DNA from: Chitinophagaceae bacterium
GTDB lineage: Bacteria > Bacteroidota > Bacteroidia > Chitinophagales > Chitinophagaceae
Direction of reading: 5' to 3'
Assembly (NCBI GenBank): GCA_009996555.1
Contig: JAACZX010000014.1
Coordinates: forward strand, 1 to 14,220
Length of the DNA stretch: 14,220 bases
Shown here: one piece after another, positions 6,398 through 14,220 of the stretch
Layout of the letters: each line of letters starts with the position of its first letter
Position numbering within the stretch: position 1 is the first letter of the stretch
Translations under genes and position numbers: made by a program
The notes under the pieces: generated by a model
The model's input: the letters and a program-made list of their open reading frames with translations, nothing else
Databases searched by the model: none
What the model was told of the DNA's origin: nothing

Positions 6398-7537
6398 ATG
6401 AACAATCGTCAGACAACATCTGCCGCAGTGTATCTATTGTTATGCGCCGCTCTTCCATTTACAATACTGTCATGCGCACCAACAGAAAAAAAGACAAGTG
6501 AAAAAGCTGAAAAATTCCAGGTAATTAAACCCATGCTGGTTGATACGGTATACCAGGAAGAATATGTTGCAGAAATTCATGCGTTGCAAAATGTAGAGAT
6601 ACGTACACGAGTAAAAGGTTTTATTGAAAACATTCATATTGATGAAGGGAAGGCTGTTACTGCAGGCCAGTTATTATTTACACTCAGCAGCCGCTCGTTT
6701 AAAGAAGATCTTTTAAAAGCAAATGCGCAATTAAAAAGTGCAACGGCTGAATTAAAAGCAATGGAAGTTGAGTTGAAAAATACAAAGTCGCTCGTTGAAA
6801 AAAATATTGTTTCCAAAACAGAACTGGAAATGGTACAGGCTAAGAAAGAAGCCATCCAGGCAAAAATAGACGAAGCTAATTCTGCCATTGCCATGGCAAA
6901 GCTCAATCTTTCTTTCACAGAGGTAAGGGCACCATTTAGTGGAGTGATCAATCGTATCCCTAATAAACGTGGGAGCCTTGTTGAAGAAGGTACATTGCTC
7001 ACAACTATTTCCAATAACAAAGAAGTATTTGCATACTTCAACTTGTCGGAAAGTGATTATTTAAACTACATCACATTAGATAAGAAAGAACAATTTAAAA
7101 CAGCACAATTGCTGTTGGCAAATAACAGCGTGTATGATCATGCAGGCACCATTGAAGTATCAGAAAGTGAATTTGATGCATCATCGGGCAACATTGCCTT
7201 CCGGGCCCGCTTCCCTAACCCCCAGGCTTTACTAAAACATGGTGGCAACGGAAAAATTATTATTACAAAGCCATTGAAAAATGCCATGCTGGTTCCTTTA
7301 CGTTCCACTTTTGAAATACAGGATAAAGTATTTGTATTTGCTGTTGATGAAAAAAATAAAGCCCAGCAAAAAACCATTGTTCCCAAAATGCGCATTCCGC
7401 ATTACTATGTTGTTGAACGTGGTATTTCAAAAGATGATAAAATCGTGTACGAAGGTGTAGAGAATGTAAAAGATGGCGATGCCATCAATCCGCAACTCAT
7501 CGAACCCGAATCCGCAACGTACATCAGTAAAAACTAA
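6398..7537 (+). CDS. RND efflux periplasmic adaptor (membrane fusion protein), lipoprotein
   Basis: AcrA/MexA-type adaptor that links the inner-membrane permease to the outer-membrane channel. The 379-residue protein starts with a lipoprotein signal peptide ending in the lipobox TILSC, so Cys26 is the expected lipidated residue. The order after that is classical: first half of the lipoyl domain (about 64-100, with VKGFIENIHIDEGKAVTAGQ), a coiled-coil hairpin rich in Lys, Glu and Ala (about 101-170), the second lipoyl half (172-206, LSFTEVRAPFSGVI), a beta-barrel (about 207-290) and a membrane-proximal domain ending near 370. The hairpin is fairly short. Start codon ATG without Shine-Dalgarno. 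The permease gene begins 9 bases after the stop codon, so the two are surely co-transcribed. The substrate range cannot be told from sequence. Confidence 0.94.
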   Translation: MNNRQTTSAAVYLLLCAALPFTILSCAPTEKKTSEKAEKFQVIKPMLVDTVYQEEYVAEIHALQNVEIRTRVKGFIENIHIDEGKAVTAGQLLFTLSSRSFKEDLLKANAQLKSATAELKAMEVELKNTKSLVEKNIVSKTELEMVQAKKEAIQAKIDEANSAIAMAKLNLSFTEVRAPFSGVINRIPNKRGSLVEEGTLLTTISNNKEVFAYFNLSESDYLNYITLDKKEQFKTAQLLLANNSVYDHAGTIEVSESEFDASSGNIAFRARFPNPQALLKHGGNGKIIITKPLKNAMLVPLRSTFEIQDKVFVFAVDEKNKAQQKTIVPKMRIPHYYVVERGISKDDKIVYEGVENVKDGDAINPQLIEPESATYISKN

Positions 7538-7546
7538 AGAACCAAC

Positions 7547-10500
7547 ATGACATCGAAGTTTATTCATCGCCCGGTATTATCCATTGTAATATCGGTGATC
7601 ATCACTTTGCTTGGACTCTTGTCGTTAACGCAACTTCCCGTTACGCAATTTCCTGATATTGCTCCGCCAGAAGTAACAGTAACGAGTAAGTACACAGGTG
7701 CCAATGCAGAAACAGTTGTTAAAGCAGTAGTAACACCACTTGAACGTGCCATTAACGGTGTGCCCGGCATGGCATACATGTCGTCGGTATCAGGCAACGA
7801 TGGTTCCAGTGTTATTCAAATTGTATTTAAAGCAGGAACAGATCCTGATGTGGCTGCAGTAAACGTACAGAACCGTGTATCATCAACACTTGATGAACTT
7901 CCGGAAGAAGCCATTAAAGCAGGTGTAATTGTAGAGAAGGTGCAGAACAGTATGTTGATGTACCTCAACATCCTTGGGTCAGATACAACATTGGATGAAA
8001 AATTCCTGTTCAACTTTACCGATATTAATATTCTTCCTGAACTGAAGCGTATTGAAGGTGTAGGTTTTGCTGACATTATGGGTTCACGTGAATACGCTAT
8101 GCGTATATGGCTGAAGCCTGACAAAATGGTGATGTATAATCTTTCTGCAGCAGAAGTCATTGCCATGCTGAAAGCACAGAACGTGGAAGCAGCACCTGGT
8201 AAAATTGGAGAAAGTTCAGGTAAGACAGCTCAATCGTTACAATATGTATTAAAGTATACCGGAAAGCACAACAGTAAAGAAGCGTATGAGAATATAGTCT
8301 TGCGAAGTGAAGAAGGAAGTGAACTCCTGCGTTTAAGAGATATTGCAGAAGTGGAATTTGATTCGCAGGAGTATGATGTGCTATCGAAAGAAAATGGTAA
8401 GCCTTCTGCTGCTATTATGATCAAGCAACGGCCCGGCACCAATGCAAAAGATGTTATTCAAAAGATCAAAGACCGGATGCAGGAAATTAAAGCAGCTTCG
8501 TTTACGCCCGGTATGGATTATACGATCAGCTATGATGTATCTGCCTTTCTTGATGCATCCATCAGCGAAGTAATTAAAACACTGATCGAGGCGTTTATTC
8601 TCGTTGCTTTAGTTGTATTTATTTTTTTACAGGATGGCCGTTCAACCATTATTCCTATTCTTGCTGTTCCTGTTTCGCTGATCGGCACCTTCTTCTTTAT
8701 GCAACTGATGGGCTTCTCACTCAACCTCATCACCTTGTTTGCATTGGTACTGGCCATTGGTATTGTGGTGGATAATGCCATTGTGGTGGTGGAAGCAGTG
8801 CACGAAAAAATGGAACGCAGCGGTATGGGTGCACGCCGTGCAACCGAACAAGCCATGCGTGAGATCAGCGGCGCTATCATTGCTATTACCTTAGTAATGT
8901 CGGCCGTATTTATTCCTGTAGCATTCATGGAAGGACCAACAGGTATTTTCTATCGACAGTTCTCGTTAACCATGGCGGTATCCATTGTACTGTCGGGTGT
9001 AACTGCATTAACATTAACGCCAGCGTTGTGCATGATGTTTTTAAAAAATCCACATGAGCCGCATGCACATCATAACAAAAAGAAAAACCTGCTTGCACGT
9101 TTTTTTGATGGCTTCAACAAATGGTACAATGGTTTGGCAAGCCGTTATAAAAAACTACTCAACATCATTGCAAACAGAAGAGTAGTAACGTTTGGCGTTT
9201 TATTATTATTTACGGTAAGTGCAGGTCTGGTTGGTAAACTTGTTCCATCGGGTTTTATTCCCAATGAAGACCAGGGTGCTATCTATGCGAACATCACTGC
9301 ACCGTCAGGCGCTACACTTGAACGTACAGATGAAGTGGTGGATGAAGTACAACAAATTGCACAGAAGATGGATGCTGTAAGTTCAGTATCTGGTCTTTCG
9401 GGTTACAGTGTATTGTCCGAAGGTGTGGGTGCAGTGTATGGTATGAACCTCATCAGTTTAAAAAGCTGGGATGAACGTAAACAATCCGATGTAGAAATTA
9501 TTCGAGAGCTGGAAGAAAAAACCAAACACATTAAAGATGCAAGCATCGAATTCTTTACACCACCACCTGTGCCGGGTTATGGTAACTCCAGTGGTTTTGA
9601 ATTGCGTTTGCTTGATCGTAGTGGAAGTGGCGACTTGCAAAAACTGCAGCAGGCAGCTGATGCATTTGTTGCGGAGTTAAACAAACGGCCGGAGATCAAC
9701 AACACCTTCACCACTTTCAATGCAAAGTTTCCGCAATACCTGTTGCATATTGATGGTGATCTTGCTGCACAAAAAGGAATTACTGCTGATAATGCAATGG
9801 GTACGTTGCAAACACTCATCGGCAGTGAATATGCTACCAACTTTATTCGCTTTGGACAATTGTACAGAGTAATGGTACAGGCATTGCCGCAATACCGTGC
9901 GCAGCCTGATGATCTGTTGAAACTGTACATCAAAAACGATAAAGGCGAAATGGTTCCGTTCTCTTCGTTTCTGCGTGTAGAAAAAGTGTACGGACCTGAA
10001 CAGGTAACACGTTACAACATGTATCCTTCGGCCATGATCAATGGACAACCTGCTGATGGCTACAGCAGCGGACAAGCCATTGCAGCCATTAAAGAAGTAG
10101 CAGCAACAAAATTGCCGAAAGGCTATGGCTACGATTGGGCAGGTTCATCAAGAGATCAGGCGAATGCAGGTAACCAGGCCATTTATATTTTCATCATCTG
10201 TTTGTTGTTTGTGTATTTATTACTTGCAGCGCAGTACGAAAGTTTCTTACTGCCGTTCCCTGTAATTCTTTCGTTGCCTGTTGGTGTATTTGGCGCCTTG
10301 TTTATGTTGATGCTGATGGGACTTGAAAACAACATCTATGCACAAATTGCCATGATCATGCTCATTGGTATTCTTGGTAAGAACGCCATTCTGATCATTG
10401 AGTTTGCAGCCATGAAACATCGAGAAGGTATGAAACCATTAAAGGCAGCAGTTGAAGCAGCAGCACTTCGTTTACGTCCTATCCTTATGACATCATTTGC

Positions 10501-10714
10501 TTTCATTGCAGGTTTAATACCGTTGATGATGGCATCAGGCGCAGGTGAAATCGGCAATAAAACAATTGGTTCAGCTGCAGCGGGTGGTATGTTATTCGGT
10601 ACCATTCTCGGTGTAATCATCATCCCCGGATTGTATGTTGTATTTGCAAGCCTGTCCGATCGCTTTAATAAAAACAAACGCAAAGAAGAAAAACCATTCA
10701 CTGAAACAGTATAA
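7547..10714 (+). CDS. RND multidrug efflux permease (HAE1/AcrB type)
   Basis: Proton-driven inner-membrane pump subunit that exports hydrophobic or amphiphilic compounds through the adaptor and outer-membrane channel. The 1055-residue length and the two-fold repeat are as in AcrB: a first transmembrane helix at about 11-29, a large periplasmic loop, helices 2-6 at about 340-500, then helix 7 near 545, a second loop, and helices 8-12 at about 890-1040. Proton-relay residues can be placed by alignment to AcrB: Asp409 (AcrB Asp407), Lys945 (Lys940), Arg975 (Arg971) and Thr982 (Thr978). The position of AcrB Asp408 is Asn410, in the segment GIVVDNAIVVVEAV. Motifs such as GPTGIFYRQFS and LRPILMTSFAF confirm HAE1 rather than heavy-metal (CusA-type) or hydrocarbon classes. 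The gene is 9 bases downstream of the adaptor gene. Confidence 0.96.
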   Translation: MTSKFIHRPVLSIVISVIITLLGLLSLTQLPVTQFPDIAPPEVTVTSKYTGANAETVVKAVVTPLERAINGVPGMAYMSSVSGNDGSSVIQIVFKAGTDPDVAAVNVQNRVSSTLDELPEEAIKAGVIVEKVQNSMLMYLNILGSDTTLDEKFLFNFTDINILPELKRIEGVGFADIMGSREYAMRIWLKPDKMVMYNLSAAEVIAMLKAQNVEAAPGKIGESSGKTAQSLQYVLKYTGKHNSKEAYENIVLRSEEGSELLRLRDIAEVEFDSQEYDVLSKENGKPSAAIMIKQRPGTNAKDVIQKIKDRMQEIKAASFTPGMDYTISYDVSAFLDASISEVIKTLIEAFILVALVVFIFLQDGRSTIIPILAVPVSLIGTFFFMQLMGFSLNLITLFALVLAIGIVVDNAIVVVEAVHEKMERSGMGARRATEQAMREISGAIIAITLVMSAVFIPVAFMEGPTGIFYRQFSLTMAVSIVLSGVTALTLTPALCMMFLKNPHEPHAHHNKKKNLLARFFDGFNKWYNGLASRYKKLLNIIANRRVVTFGVLLLFTVSAGLVGKLVPSGFIPNEDQGAIYANITAPSGATLERTDEVVDEVQQIAQKMDAVSSVSGLSGYSVLSEGVGAVYGMNLISLKSWDERKQSDVEIIRELEEKTKHIKDASIEFFTPPPVPGYGNSSGFELRLLDRSGSGDLQKLQQAADAFVAELNKRPEINNTFTTFNAKFPQYLLHIDGDLAAQKGITADNAMGTLQTLIGSEYATNFIRFGQLYRVMVQALPQYRAQPDDLLKLYIKNDKGEMVPFSSFLRVEKVYGPEQVTRYNMYPSAMINGQPADGYSSGQAIAAIKEVAATKLPKGYGYDWAGSSRDQANAGNQAIYIFIICLLFVYLLLAAQYESFLLPFPVILSLPVGVFGALFMLMLMGLENNIYAQIAMIMLIGILGKNAILIIEFAAMKHREGMKPLKAAVEAAALRLRPILMTSFAFIAGLIPLMMASGAGEIGNKTIGSAAAGGMLFGTILGVIIIPGLYVVFASLSDRFNKNKRKEEKPFTETV

Positions 10715-10726
10715 GTAATGAAATGA

Positions 10727-10777
10727 GCCATCAAATTTTCGAGCTATTATACCAACCAGCGAAGAAAATTTGATGGC
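10727..10777. repeat. 14-bp perfect inverted repeat between permease and channel genes
   Basis: GCCATCAAATTTTC (10727-10740) is exactly repeated in inverted form as GAAAATTTGATGGC (10764-10777), with 23 bases between. As RNA this is a strong stem-loop inside the operon, 12 bases after the permease stop codon. No T-run follows on either strand, so it is not a standard terminator. A role in mRNA stability or in uneven expression of the two genes is plausible. Confidence 0.8.
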
Positions 10778-10816
10778 GAATAACATGTGACAAATTCCAA
10801 AAAACAAAATGAACAC

Positions 10817-12244
10817 ATGAAACAAATTTATATCGCAGGAATAAGCATTGTAACAGCTGCTGTTCTGTACAGTTGCAAACCAATGCAACAGGCGCAACCA
10901 ATAAAACCCGTTGTGTTGCCTGCATCTTACAACAGCAGTACCGACAGCAGTAACAGTGCACTCACCAGTCCGCAGCAATTGTTTACCGATCCGCATCTCA
11001 AGCAACTGATCGATACAGCTATTGCTAACAATTACGATCTGCAGATGGCGCTGCAACGTATCCGTATTGCACAATCGGATGTAATGCTTGGCAACGGTGC
11101 ATTAAAACCAAAAGTTGACGCATCGGTTGTTGGTGCTTTACGCCGCTATGGTTTATATACCATGGATGGTGCAGGTAACATCAGCACATTTATGTTGCCT
11201 GGAAAAATTGTACCTACCAATCTGCCCGATTATTTTCCCAGCTTTCAATCAAGTTGGGAAATTGATCTGTGGGGAAAATTAAAGAACAGGAAGAAGGCCG
11301 CAGTGTCACGCTATCTTGCAAGTACCGAAGGAAGGAATTTTATTCTTACCAATCTTGTAAGTGATCTGGCAAGTGCATACTACGAGCTGCAGGCAATTGA
11401 TGAAACCATCCGCATTATTGATGAAACCATTGCGTTGCAACAACAGGCATTTGAAATTGTAAAAGCAAAAAAAGAAGCAGCAGTTTTGAATGAACTTGCT
11501 GTTAAACAATTTGAAGCACAACTCATCAATCTGCAGGCATTTCGTTTAAGCCTGCAGCAGCAGTTAATTGAAACAGAAAGCAGGATTAATTTACTTGCAG
11601 GCAGGTTGCCTCAAAAAATAACACGCACAAAAACGTTTGTTGCAAACACGTTTGCAGGCACCATCAAAACCGGTGTTCCTGCTGCATTGCTGGAGCACCG
11701 TCCGGATATTCGCCAGGCAGCATTGCTTGTAAGTGCATCAAAGGCCGATGTTGCTGCTGCAAAAGCGGCATTCTATCCATCATTAAACATAACAGCGGGC
11801 ATCGGTTTCCAGGCTTTTCGTCCTGATCTGTTGTTTCAAACACCACAATCGCTTGCATACAGTTTGGTTGGAAGTTTAGCCGCACCGCTTATTAACCGTG
11901 CAGGCATTAAAGCTGCATTTAATACTGCAACAGCTGTGCAGCAGGAATCGCTGTACCAATACAGTAAAACAATTGTGCATGCTTATACCGAAGTGTACAA
12001 CGGTTTACTGCGTGCAGATAATTTAAAAGAAGTTTACAGGTTAAAAACAGATGAAAGTAATGCACTTTCACAATCGATTCTTGTAGCACAGGAATTGTTC
12101 CGCACCGGACGGGCAACTTATCTTGAAGTATTATTTGCACAGCAGAACACGTTAAAAGCAAAATTAGAATTGGTTGAAACAAGGAAGCAGCAGTTGTTTA
12201 CTTCTGTTCAATTGTACAAATCCTTAGGTGGTGGATGGCGTTAA
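10817..12244 (+). CDS. outer-membrane efflux lipoprotein (TolC/NodT/OprM family)
   Basis: Trimeric outer-membrane channel of the tripartite pump. From the ATG at 10817 the protein has 475 residues and a lipoprotein signal peptide ending in VLYSC, giving Cys20 as the lipid anchor. A GTG 30 bases upstream is in frame but would place ten polar residues before the signal peptide, so I rejected it. Two outer-membrane efflux repeats follow (about 60-260 and 280-470). Family hallmarks include SWEIDLWGKLKNRKKAA (146-162), LLEHRPDIRQAA (291-302) and the C-terminal LGGGW. The gene follows the permease after about 100 bases that contain the inverted repeat at 10727-10777. Together with the adaptor and permease it completes an export path from inner membrane or periplasm to the outside. 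Confidence 0.95.
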   Translation: MKQIYIAGISIVTAAVLYSCKPMQQAQPIKPVVLPASYNSSTDSSNSALTSPQQLFTDPHLKQLIDTAIANNYDLQMALQRIRIAQSDVMLGNGALKPKVDASVVGALRRYGLYTMDGAGNISTFMLPGKIVPTNLPDYFPSFQSSWEIDLWGKLKNRKKAAVSRYLASTEGRNFILTNLVSDLASAYYELQAIDETIRIIDETIALQQQAFEIVKAKKEAAVLNELAVKQFEAQLINLQAFRLSLQQQLIETESRINLLAGRLPQKITRTKTFVANTFAGTIKTGVPAALLEHRPDIRQAALLVSASKADVAAAKAAFYPSLNITAGIGFQAFRPDLLFQTPQSLAYSLVGSLAAPLINRAGIKAAFNTATAVQQESLYQYSKTIVHAYTEVYNGLLRADNLKEVYRLKTDESNALSQSILVAQELFRTGRATYLEVLFAQQNTLKAKLELVETRKQQLFTSVQLYKSLGGGWR

Positions 12245-12264
12245 GATATCATACAGATAAAAAG

Positions 12265-12294
12265 AAGAAGCCCTCGCATGCGAGGGCTTCTTTA
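12265..12294. terminator. bidirectional terminator between efflux operon and tsf
   Basis: A perfect palindrome of 28 bases (12265-12292) with arms AAGAAGCCCTCGCA and TGCGAGGGCTTCTT. It runs into TTTAT on the plus strand and into TTCTTTTTATC on the minus strand. It lies 20 bases after the channel gene stop and 23 bases after the tsf stop, so it ends both converging operons. Confidence 0.93.
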
Positions 12295-12317
12295 TACAGT
12301 AAAGTGAGCTGAGGATA

Positions 12318-13154
12318 TTATCCTAATGCAACACGTTTAAACGAAGTTACTTTTACATCGCCTGAAGATTTCAGGTAATCAGCAACACTCTTAGAAGCAT
12401 CTTTTACAAAAGCTTGTGCCAGCAATGTTTGCTCTTTAAAGAATGCATTCATTTTACCTTCAGCGATCTTAGCGATCATTTCTTCAGGTTTGCCAGCCAT
12501 CTTCGGATCTTGTTTCATCAAGTCAACGATGATGTCTCTTTCACGAGCTACTACATCAGCAGGTACGCTGTCTGCATCAACCGCTACAGGATTCATCGCT
12601 GCAATCTGCATAGCTACGTCTTTACCAGCTTCAGCAGATTCTTTATCTAAACCAACCAATACACCCATGCGGTATGCACCGTGAATGTAAGATGCTACAT
12701 AAGGAGCTTCGATACGCTCAAACTTGCTTACACCGATTTTTTCACCGATTGCAGCCAGCTTATCGTTGATAAGATCAGCAACTTTTGCACCGTTTACTTC
12801 CGCAGCATTTAATTCATCAACGCTTTTAACATCGTTTGCTACAGCAGCATCTGCAATAGATTGTGCAAATGCTACGAAGTCTGCATTCTTACTTACGAAA
12901 TCAGTTTCGCAGCTGATGCAAACTACATAACCCACTTTGTGATCTGCACTTGTTTGTGCAATCACCACACCTTCTTTCGCTTCACGGTCGCTACGCTTTG
13001 CAGCAACTTTCTGTCCTTGTTTACGTAACCAGTCGATCGCTGCTTCAAAATCACCGTTTGTTTCAGTTAACGCTTTACGGCAATCCATCATACCCGCACC
13101 AGTTGCCTGGCGGAGTTTATTAATATCCTGTGCACTAATTGTTACAGTTGACAT
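12318..13154 (-). CDS. tsf: translation elongation factor Ts (EF-Ts)
   Basis: Guanine-nucleotide exchange factor that regenerates EF-Tu-GTP in translation. The 278-residue length is close to the 283 of E. coli. The N-terminal UBA-like domain (about 1-55) carries LRQATGAGMMDCRKAL, followed by the core with the TDFV motif (84-87 in CETDFVSKN) whose Asp-Phe displaces the EF-Tu magnesium site. The N and C subdomains follow (about 75-250), including YIHGAYRMGVLVGL. The gene is second in the rpsB-tsf operon, 134 bases after rpsB. It is read from an ATG behind a very AT-rich leader with no Shine-Dalgarno motif. Confidence 0.97.
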   Translation of the reverse strand: MSTVTISAQDINKLRQATGAGMMDCRKALTETNGDFEAAIDWLRKQGQKVAAKRSDREAKEGVVIAQTSADHKVGYVVCISCETDFVSKNADFVAFAQSIADAAVANDVKSVDELNAAEVNGAKVADLINDKLAAIGEKIGVSKFERIEAPYVASYIHGAYRMGVLVGLDKESAEAGKDVAMQIAAMNPVAVDADSVPADVVARERDIIVDLMKQDPKMAGKPEEMIAKIAEGKMNAFFKEQTLLAQAFVKDASKSVADYLKSSGDVKVTSFKRVALG

Positions 13155-13191
13155 TTTATAAAATTTGAAAATTTAAAATCGGTTTTATTGT

Positions 13192-13241
13192 AAAATGCTT
13201 TCTGCAAAAGTTCATGTTTCAACTTAAGCAGAAAGCATTTT
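13192..13241. repeat. long hairpin in the rpsB-tsf intergenic region
   Basis: AAAATGCTTTCTGC (13192-13205) and GCAGAAAGCATTTT (13228-13241) form a perfect 14-bp stem. Inside it, after an A-A/A-A internal loop, AAGTT (13208-13212) pairs with AACTT (13221-13225) around an 8-base loop. On the transcribed minus strand the stem ends in TTTT, then AC and an A-rich leader of tsf. It could be a leaky terminator or processing signal that sets the S2 to EF-Ts ratio. Confidence 0.75.
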
Positions 13242-13288
13242 TATTTTATGAGATGGTTAATTTCTCAAGGACTTACTTTCTGCAGAAA

Positions 13289-14188
13289 TTATCTTGCAGA
13301 AGTACGCTTTTGTGTGCTTGGTACACGACGCTTGGGAGCTCCACCAGGACCACCTGCGTTATTGCCACCGGGGCCACGGCCACCACCACGGTTGCCACCA
13401 CGTCCGCCTCTGTCACCACGACCACCTTCTTCACCTTCGTCGAACTTAGCGCCTTTGTCTTCTACTTCTTCTGTTTCATCTTCTTCTTTTTCAACCTGGC
13501 GTTCAGCTAAACCTTCAGCAATTGCAGCTGTGAGGTATTGGGTGATGATAGCAATAGATTTTGTAGCATCATCATTACCCGGAATAAAGTAATCTACTTT
13601 ATTGGGATCGCAGTTTGTATCAACCAAACCGAATGTAGTGATGCCTAAACGTTTTGCTTCAGCCAAACCAATATGCTCGTGACCAATATCAACCAGGAAC
13701 AAAGCAGCAGGTACACGGCTCATGTTAGCGATACCGCCCAATACTTTTTCCATTTTTTCTTTATCACGGCTCAATTGAAGACGCTCTTTCTTTGTAATGC
13801 TGTCGAAAGAACCATCATTCAGCATTTTTTCAATGCTCTGCATTTTCTTTACGCTCTTACGAACAGTGTTGAAGTTTGTTAACATACCACCTAACCAACG
13901 GTCAGTTACATAAGGCATGTTTACTTTCTGTGCACATTCAGTAACAATTTCTTTTGCTTGTTTCTTGGTAGCAACAAACATGATTTTTTTACCGCTGCGT
14001 GCCAGCTGTTTCATTGCAGCTGCAGTTTCCTGCAAACCTTCAACAGTTTTGTTGAGGTCGATGATGTGAATACCTTTCTTTTCAGCAAAGATGTAAGGCA
14101 ACATCTTGGGATTCCACTTCTTCTTCAGGTGACCAAAGTGTACACCTGCTTCGAGTAATTGCTGTTGTAATGAAGTGTTATTTTCCAT
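13289..14188 (-). CDS. rpsB: 30S ribosomal protein S2 with acidic/RGG-rich C-terminal extension
   Basis: Structural protein of the small ribosomal subunit. Residues 1 to about 230 are a normal S2 core, with AGVHFGHLKKKWNPKM (14-29), TDRWLGGMLTNF (95-106), PAALFLVDIGHEH (160-172) and GLVDTNCDP (187-195). E. coli S2 has 241 residues; this protein has 299 because of a low-complexity tail: an acidic stretch (232-254), a Gly/Arg-rich stretch with RGG and RGPGG repeats (255-283) and a basic end (284-299). The tail is in frame and ends at a clear TAA, so it is not an annotation artefact of a missed stop. The gene is first in the operon with tsf; its promoter would lie outside the right edge. The ATG follows an A-rich leader (only 32 bases visible). 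Confidence 0.97.
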   Translation of the reverse strand: MENNTSLQQQLLEAGVHFGHLKKKWNPKMLPYIFAEKKGIHIIDLNKTVEGLQETAAAMKQLARSGKKIMFVATKKQAKEIVTECAQKVNMPYVTDRWLGGMLTNFNTVRKSVKKMQSIEKMLNDGSFDSITKKERLQLSRDKEKMEKVLGGIANMSRVPAALFLVDIGHEHIGLAEAKRLGITTFGLVDTNCDPNKVDYFIPGNDDATKSIAIITQYLTAAIAEGLAERQVEKEEDETEEVEDKGAKFDEGEEGGRGDRGGRGGNRGGGRGPGGNNAGGPGGAPKRRVPSTQKRTSAR

Positions 14189-14220
14189 TATAATTTGTTT
14201 ATCGTTTTTTGTTTCTTGTT

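Noticed and set aside
10727..10777. Insertion sequence or miniature transposon remnant
   Set aside because: Arms are close together (23 bases), no flanking direct duplication or transposase is seen; a plain stem-loop explains it.
10787..10816. GTG start of the outer-membrane channel gene
   Set aside because: It would add ten polar residues before the lipoprotein signal peptide; the ATG at 10817 places the signal correctly.
13248..13592. Plus-strand open frame of 114 codons, very rich in proline
   Set aside because: It is the antisense shadow of the Gly/Arg-rich tail of rpsB; its composition follows from that low-complexity segment.

Overview
The window looks like an ordinary chromosomal segment of a Bacteroidota bacterium, probably close to the Chitinophagaceae. 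This rests on protein sequence style, A-rich leaders with no Shine-Dalgarno motif before almost every start codon, a TAnnTTTG-type promoter box (5917-5924), and an efflux pump whose adaptor and outer-membrane channel are both predicted lipoproteins. I could not run a phylogeny, so this is a judgement from pattern. Gene density is high; no stretch over 300 bases lacks a gene, and the longest gaps are 5772-5932, 13155-13288, 10715-10816 and 6299-6397. I found no tRNA, rRNA, CRISPR array, insertion sequence or phage gene.

Layout. (1) 1-1574, plus strand: the 3' part of a SulP-family anion transporter followed 24 bases later by a beta-carbonic anhydrase, a plausible bicarbonate/CO2 unit, closed by a two-way terminator. 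(2) 1610-5792, minus strand: a DUF1569/DinB-like protein, a PaaZ-type bifunctional protein of phenylacetate catabolism and a crotonase-family protein, ended by a terminator at 2271-2299; beyond it lies a compact AlkA-like DNA glycosylase. (3) 5917-12244, plus strand: a predicted promoter, a small unknown secreted acidic protein, then a tripartite RND efflux system (lipoprotein adaptor, HAE1-type inner-membrane permease, TolC/NodT-like outer-membrane lipoprotein). Stem-loops lie in the two larger gaps of this operon, and a perfect two-way terminator ends it. (4) 12318-14188, minus strand: the conserved rpsB-tsf operon (ribosomal protein S2 and EF-Ts), with a long hairpin between the genes and an RGG-rich tail on S2.

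No clearly new multi-gene system is visible. The best leads are the unknown secreted protein that opens the efflux operon, the Asp-Asn pair in the permease where AcrB has Asp-Asp, the 14-bp inverted repeat between permease and channel genes, the repeated GCAGAAA hairpin module between rpsB and tsf, and the acidic/RGG tail of S2.
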